64,000 nucleotides of DNA, from assembly GCA_963513935.1 (NCBI GenBank), contig OY740774.1, positions 87,314,385 through 87,378,384 of the forward strand, given 5' to 3'. The number at the start of each line of letters is the position of its first letter. The stretch's first letter is position 1. A model generated the notes under the pieces. The model saw only the letters and a program-made list of their open reading frames with translations, ran no database searches and was not told where the DNA came from. Of this stretch, positions 36,419 through 48,300 are shown one piece after another. The stretch is from Aphrophora alni. Taxonomy: Eukaryota; Arthropoda; Insecta; Hemiptera; Aphrophoridae. A program made the translations under genes and the position numbers.

Positions 36419-38372
36419 CCAAGTAGGTAGCAGAGGATGATCATCAAATCTACATCCGAAGACGCTACCCTCAGAACATCAGTTCGAGCAAAAAGTCGCA
36501 TACTGCTTTTTTGTGGTGACTCTGCTTTAACTAAACACACCGGATCAAGACCTGAAGGTCAATAAACATTCCCCAATCTAAGGTGTCAAGTATCCTTAAG
36601 GCATTCCTAATGTTAATCCGTGCCGATGGATGAATTGTACAAGGGTAACTGCGCATCAAACGGAGCCTATAGAGGACCAGGCGACCCTTCATAGTAAATA
36701 ACTACTTTTTAAAATGTTGAAATTCGTGGGAGCACTTATGGATCTTCATAAAGTAAACAAATTAATAACATAGCGTGCTCAGATATTAGTTTTGAAAATG
36801 AAACAGAAACAAATTCGGTTGCTTCTGGTTCTTGTGATAACAAAACTGGAAGGCCTCCAAGCTATAACAAAACTTAAATCTCATCAGAAAAAAGTAATTG
36901 GACAATACCCCTGAGGATAATCCAGTGCAACCATAACCACAGTAGGTAGCTTCTGGAGTCTTATGCCAACGATTTTTAACTGAGGAAAATATAACCCTGA
37001 ATATAACTCTGAGGAGGAAAGATAAAAAAGTCTGGGGGAGATGCAAGAAGTAAGGTCGTATACAATTGTCCATATAATTATGTTGGTAACCTCTGTTTTA
37101 GTTAAGTATAAACTACGAGGTCTGCCGTCGATTGTATTCTGTTACAGAGATATCACCACGGTGAATAACACCTAGTGGATTCTGAAAAAGTAGAAGAGAT
37201 GTCATCATGAGCTCGATCTACCTTCCCTATTATTTGAAGGAAACTCTGTCCTCTGGAGAACTAGAGACGGTGACGAATTTCTATGTGAAAGAGAAGGAAA
37301 ATTTTCCTCCCAGCATTAATCCCCAACTCTGATCAGATAGCACAGGGCTCAAGGACAGAGATTATATAGGTGAGTCACTCTTAGAATGTTTTAACAGTAA
37401 GTTTACTGGTAGTAATTGTTGGTGATGAACCTACCTTTAGAAACAAAGTAATGAAACGAGTCATTGACATTAAAATTTCCACAGAGTATATTAGTTCTTT
37501 TGTAACTAACTGACTAACATGTCTAGGATGAAATTTCAGCATCTGACTATTGTCATATTATGTGGAATTTAATTTTGATTCTGATATTCAAAAGATTAGA
37601 AACTCTTTATCATGAAGCAATAACGTATAGATTAAATCCCATCAGTAAGAGAATCAGAGACATAAAAGACATAAATGATATCTATTCTATGGCGGCTTAT
37701 ATAAAAGAGGCAATTATCAACTCATAAAATAATAACTGTCATATCCAGTCCGTATCCACAAGAGGGGGAGGAAAATTGTGGAATAGTGATTTAGATAGGA
37801 GAAAGAAAATAAAGCTAAGAAAACTGGTCAGTGGGAGTATTATCATTAAGTATTAACCAAATACAATAATCTATTAAGAAGATATACAAAATCTTCTTGG
37901 AGAAACTTTTGCCAAGAGATTGACTCTAGGGAGCAGACTCCAGGATACATAAAATTATCTCGAAGCAACCGATTCATCCAAATAGATCTATTTATGAACC
38001 TAGAGGTGGTGTAACTTCTTCAGGTAAAGACATACTAGAAGTGTTACTCAAAACGCACTTTACAGATATTGTAATGAAAGAAACTGGCATAATTCATAAT
38101 CAGAATAGGATAGCCTCTATAAGAAGTTCAAGTTCTGACTGGAAAACTGCCAGAGAAATTAAAACTGTATCCATGGTTAAATGGGCTAAAAATAAATTTG
38201 ATCCATTTAAGCCCCTAGGAGAAGATAGAATCGTTCCGGCTCTTATCCAAAAGGCTATAGAGTCACTCCTCCTTCCACTTTGCGAAACTATATGTCAATA
38301 GAATGGAGGTAGTACGGTAGTTTTCATACCGAAAAAAGGAAAGGGATATTACAGAAATCCTAAAGCGTGTTA
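36419..38372 (+). pseudogene. R1/jockey-type LINE relic, right copy (ORF1 end, endonuclease, RT start)
   Basis: Three parts can be read. (1) 36434-36700: MIIKSTSEDATLRTSVRAK and ADG.IVQG-like residues, which resemble the gag-like ORF1 of R1-type LINEs. (2) 36913-37560: an apurinic-like endonuclease domain, with RIIQCNHNHSR at its start, a YVGNL-type segment near 37075, YLPYYLKETL.SGELETVT near 37220, TGLKDRDYIGESLLECFNSK near 37340, and EPTFRNKVMKRVIDIKIST near 37430. (3) 37600-38372: the linker and RT start, LNPISKRIRDIKDIND, STRGGGKLWNSDLDRRKKIK, SSGKDILEVLLKTHFTD, WAKNKFDPFKPLGEDRIVPA and TVVFIPKKGKGYYRNPKA. Such proteins nick target DNA and prime reverse transcription there. Many stops and frameshifts make it dead. 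It breaks off at about 38370 inside the RT. Minus-strand frames here are shadows. Confidence 0.82.
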
Positions 38373-38460
38373 CCAGGGGACTAAAATTTAAGAAAGGCGG
38401 AACCAAAATGGTAACAGTGTTTAGAAAATAGAAAAATAAAAAAAAGACAAAGACAAATTT

Positions 38461-38545
38461 AGTAATTAACAAGGCTCAAGTTTATTGAAACAAAGAAATT
38501 TCGACGTTTCAGATTTTATCATTTACAACTGAGAAAGACATCCTG
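38461..38545 (-). mobile_element. Penelope-like element end with hammerhead-like core (motif 2)
   Basis: On the minus strand: a decayed CTGANGA part (ttgtaaat), GAT-AAA-ATC stem, then CTGAAACGTCGAAATTTC and 'caataaacttgagcc'. It abuts the broken end of the R1-type LINE. Confidence 0.4.
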
Positions 38546-38577
38546 AGACAAATCATCATAAACAGCTTATGATTAAA

Positions 38578-38850
38578 AATATTATAATTAATAAAAGTTA
38601 TACGCCCTTAAAGTAAAATATTATAATTTAAATTAAAAAAAATTTAATCAATAGATTCTGAAAATTTATCCCCCTTTTTAGTTTATATATTTTATAGTTA
38701 CAAAATTTAACAAAAGACAATGAGCACAGCTTAACAATTAACAGGATTATAATTAATCCAAAAAAAAAAAGATTATACGCCCTTAATATACAATTAGAAT
38801 TAAAAAAGATGAAAAGATACTGATATTTATTTCCCCCCTTTGACTTTATG
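38578..38850 (+). repeat. Degenerate direct duplication (~175-bp offset)
   Basis: 'attataattaataaaagtta' with 'tacgcccttaaag' and 'tccccctttt' recur as 'ggattataattaatccaaa', 'tatacgcccttaat' and 'tccccccttt'. Probably one old tandem duplication within the tail of a retroelement. Confidence 0.5.
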
Positions 38851-40429
38851 AGATGATAGTTTTTTAAAACAGTTACATAATATTACTTATTTGATAAGTT
38901 TCTTAAATGCTATATTGGCCAATAAATATATATGTTTTAGATAAAGAATTTATTATGAAAAGAGTAGTTTATTTTAAAAGAAAGAAAAGAAAATTTTGAA
39001 TATTAAATTTTTAAATTGACGTCAATTATTTTAATTTAGAGAATAACCTCTTGGAGGTTGTTAGGACCGAAAGTTTGCATGCAGGCTCCACCCAATAATT
39101 TTTTATATATTTTATAATTAACTACACAAGTCTACATCTAAAATATAGTTTTTTAAGAAAACATATTCGCTGAAATAAATTTAGGCACATATACAATATG
39201 AGTTTAATTAAAGTTCTATAAAGTCAGTTTTTTTGTAACATCACTTTTGTGCACGTGAAACTCTGAAGCTATGTTGAATAAAACGTGTTTTGTTAACAGG
39301 ACGAAACATGTTTAGATCTTTTGCTGTGTTTCTTCTACCAGCATATTAGCTATGGCAAAAAACATGTTTTTTAGCGTCTGTACAAAATCAGACATGTTTT
39401 AGCATTAATGTTCATTATTAAAGCAAATATCTGGTTTTTTGTCAAAATTAAAGAAAATTGATTGTATAACAGAAATTCGTTAAGATTGTACTTAAAAGCT
39501 TCTTAGATGATTGTAAATCTATTTATATATATTTAATTTTGTTTGAAACAAAGCTTATATAAGACTTGCAAAGATTTGCAAAAGTCTGTAAAACGAAATT
39601 TTCTGATTTAGAACAGATTTTTCCAATTGTTTTATATTTGACATGTTCAATAAGATATTTTGATCATTTAAAGTTCAACATTAGTTTGCACCTATTTCAC
39701 ATAATTGTTCAAAACTCAAAATGTGCCTTTGCAAAGTTTTGTAAAGTATGTCTTAACAAAAGAAAATTTTTATAATCATTGAGTTTCAAAAGAACATTGA
39801 ATATTAAATAAAACATGAAATACATATTTTAAAAATACATGATAATTAATAAATTGTTTTAAAGCATTAACAAAAATTTAATATATGATAAAATCTGTAA
39901 AGCTTAGTACCTGGAAAATCCTGTCGCAGATCACGTGAGCTTGTGCCGAGAAAATAATTTATTAAACATTTTTAAACTAAAACGCACAAACTAAATTTTA
40001 ACATATCGTTGAAACTGAGTTGCAATTTTTGAAGACCAAGTAAGAAAATTTATCTCTAACGTAACTATCTAAAAAAAGTCAGGCATTGTGAGTGACTACA
40101 GGTAGACTAAGCAACCGGTATTAGAGAAGATAGGCTGTCTTGCCGTTGTACTTTACCCTCCGCTATCGTACGATCATTAGTTTTGGACAATCTCGGCAGG
40201 TGACAGCATCTGTCAAGCAACGGAAGTTGTATGTGTGGAAGTTGAGTGAATGACGTTTTATTTCAGAGGTGATTTGAATTTGAATGCTACAAGCGTTTCG
40301 ACAAATAAATTAATTCTCCTATGTTCGTAAAACAATGAAAAGAATAACACAAAAACACTTACAAAATGGAATTTTTTTTAAATCCCATTCACCGTAACCA
40401 ACACGCGTAACTGTCGGGTAAGTCCTGTG
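38851..40429. other. AT-rich stretch with a GC-richer patch
   Basis: No gene recognised. The part at about 40085-40250 is GC richer and contains no long frame. A 69-codon frame at 39566-39775 is unsupported. Confidence 0.4.
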
Positions 40430-40860
40430 AAACAACTTTACACCAACTGGTGAGAAGAATCAAGGAATCAATACATAAAAAAGAATTTGCTTTATCTGCA
40501 TTTCTCGATATACAATAGGCCTCGTTATACATAGCAGCAGTACAAGCTCGAGGGACAGACAACACTATTGTGGGACTACTTACTAGTGTGGGATCGTCAC
40601 CAAACCCTAACCAAGCTTTCGATCCAAAACCAGGTTATCTGGATACCAAGTCAAAAGGATACGCAGGAAATGGAAAGGCAGATTAACCGGTAAAAGTGGG
40701 ACCAAGAGATCCTTCATTGCCCCAGAACCTATATGCGGAATAACTAAAGCCGTAGCAAAAGAGAATCTAAAACAATGGCTAAAATCAGAAAGTGATAAAT
40801 GATGGACAAAATTCTCCACAGGAAAACTATACGGATTAATTACCAGTTTCCAACAAGATC
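40430..40860 (+). pseudogene. R1/jockey-type LINE ORF2 relic (RT motif A joined to C-terminal part)
   Basis: 40432-40570 reads LHQLVRRIKESIHKKEFALS then AFLDIQ-stop-A. This is RT motif A, with the catalytic Asp of AFLDI intact, followed by AVQARGTDNTIVGLLTS. After an internal deletion, 40690-40860 reads RSFIAPEPICGITKAVAKEN then LKQWLKSESDK, the stretch that follows the RNase H domain in R1-like elements (PEP..GI signature, also seen at 53870). The rest of the RT and RNase H are gone. Stops and frameshifts are present. A minus-strand 70-codon frame (40607-40819) is a shadow. Confidence 0.72.
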
Positions 40861-41699
40861 TGAAACTCTAAATTCCACACGTCGGAAAGTAAATGAAATC
40901 TAAATAAAATCTGATCTTCGACCCGGATGCGACCTTTGAAACAACAAACAACCTAGCTCCTAACCAGCGGAAAAGACATAGCTAGTTAGGAATTTAAGAA
41001 GTACACAAAAAGACTTACAGGCTGAAATGTCTAGGGGATAAAACCATCTTTTAATGACATCAGACAAGGTTCATTTTTATAAATTTTCGCCATTAATTCT
41101 TGAATCGTAATATGCTTTTCTTGGAGTTTTGTACGCGGGTTTAGTACATGAATCGTAATATTTCTATAAAATTTATCGCATTCGGTAGAGTAGATTTTGA
41201 CAAATTATGTTTATTATCCAGTATAAAATCAAGAATGAATCGATGTATAAGTACAAATATAAAGTGTACGACGGAAGCTTTTGTGGGAATCTGAGAGGGT
41301 TCCGTATCTTCTCAGTTAGTAACAGCCATTGGGGGAGATCACAGTTATGTATTTCCTTTTTAGCATTTACTTAAACTCTTAATATTGAAAGATTTAGAGA
41401 AGATCTTAATAACCGTTGCGTATATATTTGACGCAAAGAGAAAACTGAAGTCAAGTAATGTAAATAATCTGTATAAGGAAGTTTTAACAGAGATAGGAAA
41501 TAAATCGCGGAACTTTTCTAAGGAGCCGTCTCCTTATATCGCCTTTAATAACTTGAGGATTATAAAAGAAGAGGCTATAAAAGAATTGAAAATGTGAACG
41601 TACAAAGTTTAATATGAGGCTTGAACAAAATGGGGGATGTAAGTTATAAAACTATAAAGGTGAGTAAAACTAGGACTCGCAGATTACATTTTCCTTGTT
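40861..41699. other. Non-coding stretch
   Basis: No gene recognised. The 70-codon frame at 41385-41597 is unsupported. Words near 41281-41345 (gggaatctgagagggttcc) may belong to the ~140-bp/family A complex. Confidence 0.35.
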
Positions 41700-41940
41700 G
41701 TTTAAGGAAAATACCTTTCTTTCATCATGAGCTTATAAAAAAGGAATAATAGGACATAAAATAAATATTTCTAACTCTCGAATACTCTAACAGCATGAAG
41801 GATGAGATAAAACAATAGACACCTGATGTGAAAAATGAAAGAGAGGTGTATTAACCCAAAATTATATGAAAAAGGTGTATCCATCTAGATCTCTTGGAAT
41901 TTCCACGCTTATACACATTATGATAAGCCCCTGAAGGTTA
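41700..41940 (-). repeat. Dispersed repeat family A, copy 6 (reverse)
   Basis: Minus-strand reading gives the family A order, with 'ttagagtattcgagagtt' and 'tcatgatgaaagaaagg'. A strongly diverged copy. Confidence 0.45.
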
Positions 41941-43204
41941 AGTAGTCATACAAAATGACATGAAAATAATACTACGTCTTTAATGATAATTGCGAGAAAA
42001 AAGTCAGGGACCTAGCAATAAAGCAACGACATGTTTACTTGTCATGATTTCTACTATACGTTTTGATGTTACACAAGTGTATACATTGCGTGTAGCAGAT
42101 TCAGGATAGTTATAAATTGTGTAGAATTCCAGTATTTTTTGAATTCATTTTAAAACTTTTTACAAGCAACTATTTTAATTACTAATTTTTATTTTTTAAA
42201 AAGAAGAAAATACTTCACGTTTACGTTCATAAAAACTTTTTGTGAAGAGTACAATACAAATAATTATTACAAAAATGACAATCAGCTGTTATATGACCTG
42301 CCATTAGGATTTTTCTGTATTTTATCAAATATTTAGGTCGTCTGAAATTTTCGTTTGCTGTATAAATCGGTGAGCTGGTTTTTAAAATAATGGTGCAATT
42401 AACACATCATTACATGTAATAACTTGCTAAATTTAAAAAAAAATTCTTCTTCTATAATTCTTACAAAGGTTTTTATAAACAGAAATATAAACTATATTAA
42501 AATTTACTTTACATACAAGTCTTTCAGTATTCTCTGAAGCTAACTATTTTAAATTTTTGCCAAACATACACCAAGTCAAATTCATTTTGTATGAAGTTCA
42601 TATTAAAACAGTTTTAAATCTAAACGGGTAATCTGTGTAGGATTTATCCAATTTGAGTTTATAATAAGAAAAATGACATCCATAATGGTGGACACTCGTT
42701 TAACCAGGTTGGGAAAAACAATTTCTTTAAATATTAATATCGTAAGATCTGCAAAATTTAATGGAATTGAGAGGTTTTTTACTACCTCACTATAGTAATA
42801 AACAATTTAAATAATTGGACTACAATAAATAGAGTCATTATTGCTAACAGTCACACGGGCATCCAAACTCACATATATTCAGTATACAGTAACACATACG
42901 CGCTTTGCATGCATGTTTTACATCTATTAAATTACAACTTTGTTAATCTCCACGACACAGAAACAACCAAACACACTTCTAAACAAATTACAAAAGCACT
43001 AAGTAAAACTGTGATTGCGTGATGCATAACTTTCCCCTGCTTTACTTTGTGAGCAATAAATAAAACTATACGTCGACACGCCCTTCATTAACAAATCTAC
43101 TAAATGGTATTACTGTTTTGTAGTTCATCTACATGATTGAAAAGAGGGTGTAGTGGAAAAAACTTTCCGAGGTAATGCTACTCTAGGAGAAAAGTCAGAG
43201 TAAC
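41941..43204. other. AT-rich non-coding stretch
   Basis: No gene recognised. Confidence 0.45.
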
Positions 43205-43480
43205 ATGGTGTGCTACATAGATGGTTCGAGGTTTGGAAGGAAGGAAGTCTCTGGGGCAGTGGAGCAGGGTTCTATGTACCAAGTATAAAGACGGAATGTC
43301 TTTCCATTTGGGTGAGTACAGGACAGTCTTCCAATCAGAGGTCTGTGAAATTTTACAGTGTGCATGACTAAATGAGCAAGTGGAGGTAGTGAAGTGATGA
43401 TTGGTTCTGAGAGACATGCAAGCTCTAGCATTGAGTAAGGTTGGAACTTTCCTTGGGGATTTGTACAAGAGTACATTTAA
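43205..43480 (+). pseudogene. LINE RNase H domain relic
   Basis: Forward-strand remains of the RNase H domain that R1/jockey-type LINEs carry after the reverse transcriptase. VCYIDGSRFGRKE at about 43209 matches the first catalytic-Asp strand. LGEYRTVFQSEVCEIL at about 43310 holds the catalytic Glu. A shifted frame near 43395 gives residues like SE.HASS/QALALS, where the second Asp motif should be, so that motif is lost or mutated. Several frameshifts. RNase H would remove the RNA strand during element copying. The minus-strand frames at 43178-43645 and 43213-43476 are shadows. Downstream sequence to about 43950 is probably more of the same or another element, but I could not read it. Confidence 0.62.
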
Positions 43481-43994
43481 CATATAAACAGATAAAATAA
43501 TGGTCTCTTGTTTCACACTGAAGATGAATAGAACAAAAAAGTAGCCAAGTTGGTCAAAATTAATGTTATTGACTATTGGAGAAGGCCGGCAGGGTGTAAA
43601 TTGTCTCAGAGATTTAAGTGACATCCACGGACAGAAAGTAGACAAACTATCAAACTGGTGAGAGACCTCGACGAGGCTAAAGATAAGTCACTCGTCAGGT
43701 GGAAAGAAAGAGTTTAGGGGAGAGATTGGTTTGTTAGTAATATACTGTTTGAAATGTGATGTGAGCTTGAAAAATCAAGTCATTTACTGAAAGAGTACAC
43801 TTGCGGGAAGTGTTTGGCGCTGTGAGACTGACATATAAAGGTCTTCAGAGCAAGAACATCCAGTTGGTGATTTTGTGAAAACCACAAGTAGATGTGAGAG
43901 GAAGTAAGAGGTTTTTTAATATGTAGACAGTAATAACTCATAGTGGTAAAACTGAGCGGCGAATAAAATAGAAACTTAATTTATTGGTTTCAAA
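43481..43994. other. Unassigned sequence, moderately GC rich
   Basis: It may be element-derived because it continues the LINE relic without a visible boundary, but no domain could be recognised. Confidence 0.3.
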
Positions 43995-44231
43995 ATGGCG
44001 GTCGCTAAAAGTGATAAATATCAAAATGATATTTTGAAGGGTGTCAATTTAGCTTCAAATTCTATCTGTAAATATCTGCCCAAAGTAAGAACACCTTTAA
44101 AATGTAATCTCGTAAAAACTCTTTTAATAGCAAATTACATCGATTACATGTTCCACTCTGGGATTAAAACAGATCACCTTTTCTGCGACATCATCAAAAA
44201 ATCCCGCTTCGACACCGCCATAAATTCTTGA
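43995..44231 (+). other. Unsupported 78-codon ORF
   Basis: Starts at an ATG inside the word aaaATGGCGG and reads MAVAKSDKYQNDILKGVNLA and so on. No family, signal peptide or membrane segment was recognised. The start lies in a word that recurs in mobile elements of this window, so it may be a transposon fragment. The overlapping minus-strand frame is no better supported. Confidence 0.15.
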
Positions 44232-44898
44232 TATTGGATCAACATAAAAGTGAACTGTATATACACAGCTTAGTAAACAAAATGGCTGCTTACTGGAATA
44301 TGTTATCACTTTGACGTCATGAAGCTTGTTTAGTCTTAGATGTACCAAAACGATATGGATCGTTAAAATGATCTGTTTTACAAACTTTCTGACAATATTC
44401 TTTTAAACGATTGTATGACAATCTACATTGTTGGTATTACTATTTAGACAACAATCCATCTCTTTCTACAATTTTAGCTTTATAGATTTTCACTTTCCCC
44501 TATATTAACATTGTTCTATTGTTATGTGATGCTTACATTAAGAAAGTTTAACTTGTGTCAGATATCTCTTTGTGTAATATATTACTCTTTTTATGCACAG
44601 TTAGTCTAAAATATCTAAAACAATCCAAATATTATAAAAACATTACTGATTAAATACAATTTTACAATTCATTAAGAAATAAATATAATAAAAATTACTA
44701 CATAAATGACAAGGGTACTCAGCAGGAAATCACACCCATTTACAAGTCAGAGAATCAATGTAGAAACTCCTCCACAGAGTAAAAAGATCCAGACAACAAT
44801 AGTTGTCTGAGGCTGTTTTTAAAAGAACAATTTAGCACCTGCTTGTGAAGGAAGTTTACTATACACATTTACATCAACAACAATTAAAATAATATACA
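44232..44898. other. AT-rich non-coding stretch
   Basis: Nothing recognised. Confidence 0.4.
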
Positions 44899-45380
44899 GG
44901 GCGGTTGCAAAAATATTAACCCCTTTTTAACGTTGTTACTAATCAATTAAACTAGATACGGTTTGCGGAAATTTTCTTTGTAGTGAGGGGTTGCTTCTAT
45001 GAGCACTCGTTTTTGACTTGAAGAGTTGGGAGGGTACTGGCCTTGGGATACGTAATTTTATGAAGGCTCGATATTTAAGTTATATGGAGACTTTTTGTAC
45101 CCCCAAAACAAAGATGGCGGCAATTAAGGAGATTTTACTAAAACAGCTAAAATTGAAATTGCATTGCCCCACCTTAGTTTTATAGGTAAGAAGGGTTACT
45201 TCAATAAGTCATAATTTTGGCGTTTTGGCTCCTCTAGGGATGGGGTGACTCAACATTTTTAAATAGGATGTATTGTCATGAAAATACTTATTTTAAAAGT
45301 CAGTGCGACGAAATAAATGACATAAAAAAATATATAAAGTTTAATTAAATTTTTACAATCAAAAACAAAATGGCGGGTAA
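44899..45380 (+). mobile_element. One-ended mariner-type MITE relic
   Basis: TA then CAGGGCGGTTGCAAAAATA at 44899 has the form of a mariner/MITE left end. No matching right end was found up to 45500. It contains 'aagatggcggcaa' (45111) and 'aaaatggcgggt' (45367). The right limit is arbitrary. Confidence 0.35.
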
Positions 45381-48300
45381 ATGTATTTAAAATAGTGATG
45401 GTGGATATGTGAATCAAGGAACCTCTATAACTTACGTATATGCTCATTTCATTTCATTCAACACAATACTTAATAATCGAGATATTATTGACACGTTTTA
45501 TTTTTGGACAAAACAATAATTATAAATGTTATTCTTTGAGCACAATATCTCATTAAATTAATGTTTAAATACCTTGTTGGTTTTATTTTCTAGTGAAGTT
45601 AGTTTGAAAGTTACCAAATCTTGACCTTGATTGGTGCCCTTAACTTGTGAAGCTTAACTTTGCCTAGAAGAAGATAATTTGGTATCCATTTAAGTAAAGA
45701 CAGTTTGTAAAGGTAGGATGTAAGAGGTGAGAAAAGGTGATGTTAGATAGTAACGTTTGATTTTTTTTAAACCTAGTTATTAAATTGTACGTTTAAAAGA
45801 TTGTTCCTCCTTAATATAGATTAATTAGTGAAGAATTATACATATTATGTTTTGTTTCCTTAAATTTAAAAATGAATTGTTATTGATCTGTATATATGAT
45901 CTTTGTATTAATATCCTTTGTGATCTAAGCAATACATAAAAGAAAGTTTATGCAAATTTACACTCAAATGTTACATAACTTTGTAACTTAACTATTTACA
46001 AATGTACCCTTCAGAGAGTTCTAAACATGGGGAGGGAGATAGTAAATCTCTAGTATAACTTTTGACCAATCAACTCCTAATGCAAGGAACTTCCACTTTA
46101 AGTAACCTATACAGATATATATGTCACAAAGTTTCAGTCACTGGAGTTAAACCTAATGGTAATTTAATGCAGTGATCATTCTAGCCGGAAAGTTTTGTTA
46201 CTCAGTGAAAGCGACGGACTTTGGGTCTAATTAACTTCTAATTGCAGCCCGGTTTCAATAATTTATCACCAAAATAATCATTGAAGAATAAATTTATAGA
46301 TACTTTCTCATGTTATGTAAATACGTATTTATGATTTTAATATAATATAAATCGGGCTATAAATATTATTATATCGTTCAGATTTTCGATAATTTACATA
46401 TTAAAAATATGCTTACTCCAGCTGAAACTCTTTGTTGAGGCTTAGCCAAGAAACAAGTTCAAGAAAATGTACACTGATCATGACCCCTAATAAATAAATT
46501 TTGGTGAATTGTAATAACATTATAACTAAGTGAATTGTAACTAAATACCCATAAGTGTAAAATAATTTGACTTTTCCCCTCCACAAAACTGTGTTTATAT
46601 TTTTGTAAAATCTTTAGTTTATTATGATATTCAGTGTACGAACTAATAATTGTTAACTACCCTTTAAAACTTTCAATTTTATTAATTTTATTATCACACT
46701 AGTTAAATATTTCATCCCCTATCATATTTATTATCGAGTAAGTAAAAATTCGACAAACAGGAAGTTGGTGTGTTAAATTTATAGGAGATCGCGGTCCATA
46801 ATGAAATTTAAGTTTTCTGAGAAGTGGAGTTACTCAACTGGAATTTTAGTCAAATAGGTCATGTAAAATTTCATTGGAGATCGCATTTTAAGTAGAAATT
46901 ACTACAAACCTGATTCTGTGGCTCTATTCAAAATGCAAAACGTAATGTAAAATTTAAGCTACTAGCTTATCACTTACGAATTTTGATGGCACACTCTAAA
47001 AAAAAGAAAGAATTTCCCTTCTCCCTGATCCCCAACAGAGTTTTCAATCGAAGTAATGCAGATACAGTTTTAAAATTAAATTTGTGTTTATAATTTAACT
47101 CTAGATATATTAAAATTGTTTTTGGTAATAGCAATTTCATATACTCAAAACATTTATCGGATTAATGTAACAATTGTGTTAATTCTTTACAATAACAATT
47201 TAATAGTCAATACATTAACTTACTATGCTTTAACTCCTCTTCTGTGACGTCAACAAAATATTAAATTCTGATATTAGACACAAAACCTGGTAGATATCAA
47301 TAATATTTAATAAAATTGTTAAAGTAAAATTAAATGTACCAAAAAACTGTTAATATTAATGTTTTATAATTTAATATTGATAAACCGTTACTTTTGTAAA
47401 TTTCCATTTCAACCGCTGTTTATTTAAAGTGAGCCCTCCCGCCGTTAAAACACAGGTTAAAAAACTGCCCTGAACAGAAAAAACACCATAAGTGGGATTC
47501 GAATCCAAGACCACAGTATCGCTTTTGATTTAAAATAACGACTTACACCTCGTTGTTACAAAAACACTTTAAAAGGTTAATTTTTCACAATATTTTAGTT
47601 GTAAGATTCAACTACCGTACTCCTTACTTATTGAATTACTTATGTTATTGTGACTATAATGGTGCATTAAAGTTACAATTGAATATTACTGAATAGTTAA
47701 TATACAAGTTTTAAGAACCTTTATTGTCTCCAAATAATTTCCATGAATTGATTTATAGTATAGGGTCATACCGTCATTACTATTCAAGGTTTTTAGAACA
47801 ATTAAACGAGAAAAATAATTAAGAAACTACTTTATATGTGTCTAAAACATCTCGCTATATCCATTTCGTTGTATTAAAAATTACATATAAAATGAGCATT
47901 TCATGTAAAATAAAAATCTGGTTTAAAAATCTGAAACACGTTTCCAAGGTCGAGTTTAGCAACGGTATAAAGTTTTAATATAATTTAGTCTCCATATATT
48001 TTTTGTCACTACAGTTTAGTTTAATTTAACCCAAACGTCACGTTTCACAACCCTGAATATCAATTATTTTTATTTAGTAACGATTTCGAACAAACTAAAT
48101 GTTTACCCTACGCTAACCACGTTTTAGTCGTGAATTATTGTCTAGCTAAATCAAAAATTTGTATTTCAAAATGGTTGCAGGTAATTTCAAATTTAGGTAA
48201 CTAAATACAGTATTAGCAGCAACAGCCGTTTTCAATTTTTACTCTTATAAGAATTGTGAAAACAGTGAGAAATTTTAACGTATGATATAAAAAGCAGTTT

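Noticed and set aside
43178..43645. 155-codon minus-strand ORF
   Set aside because: The forward strand carries recognisable RNase H residues of a LINE; the minus frame is a shadow.
47485..47560. tRNA-like word gggattcgaatcc and its neighbours
   Set aside because: Only a T-arm-like palindrome is present. The D arm and anticodon arm do not form, and the T stem has a mismatch; at most a fragment of a tRNA-derived SINE.
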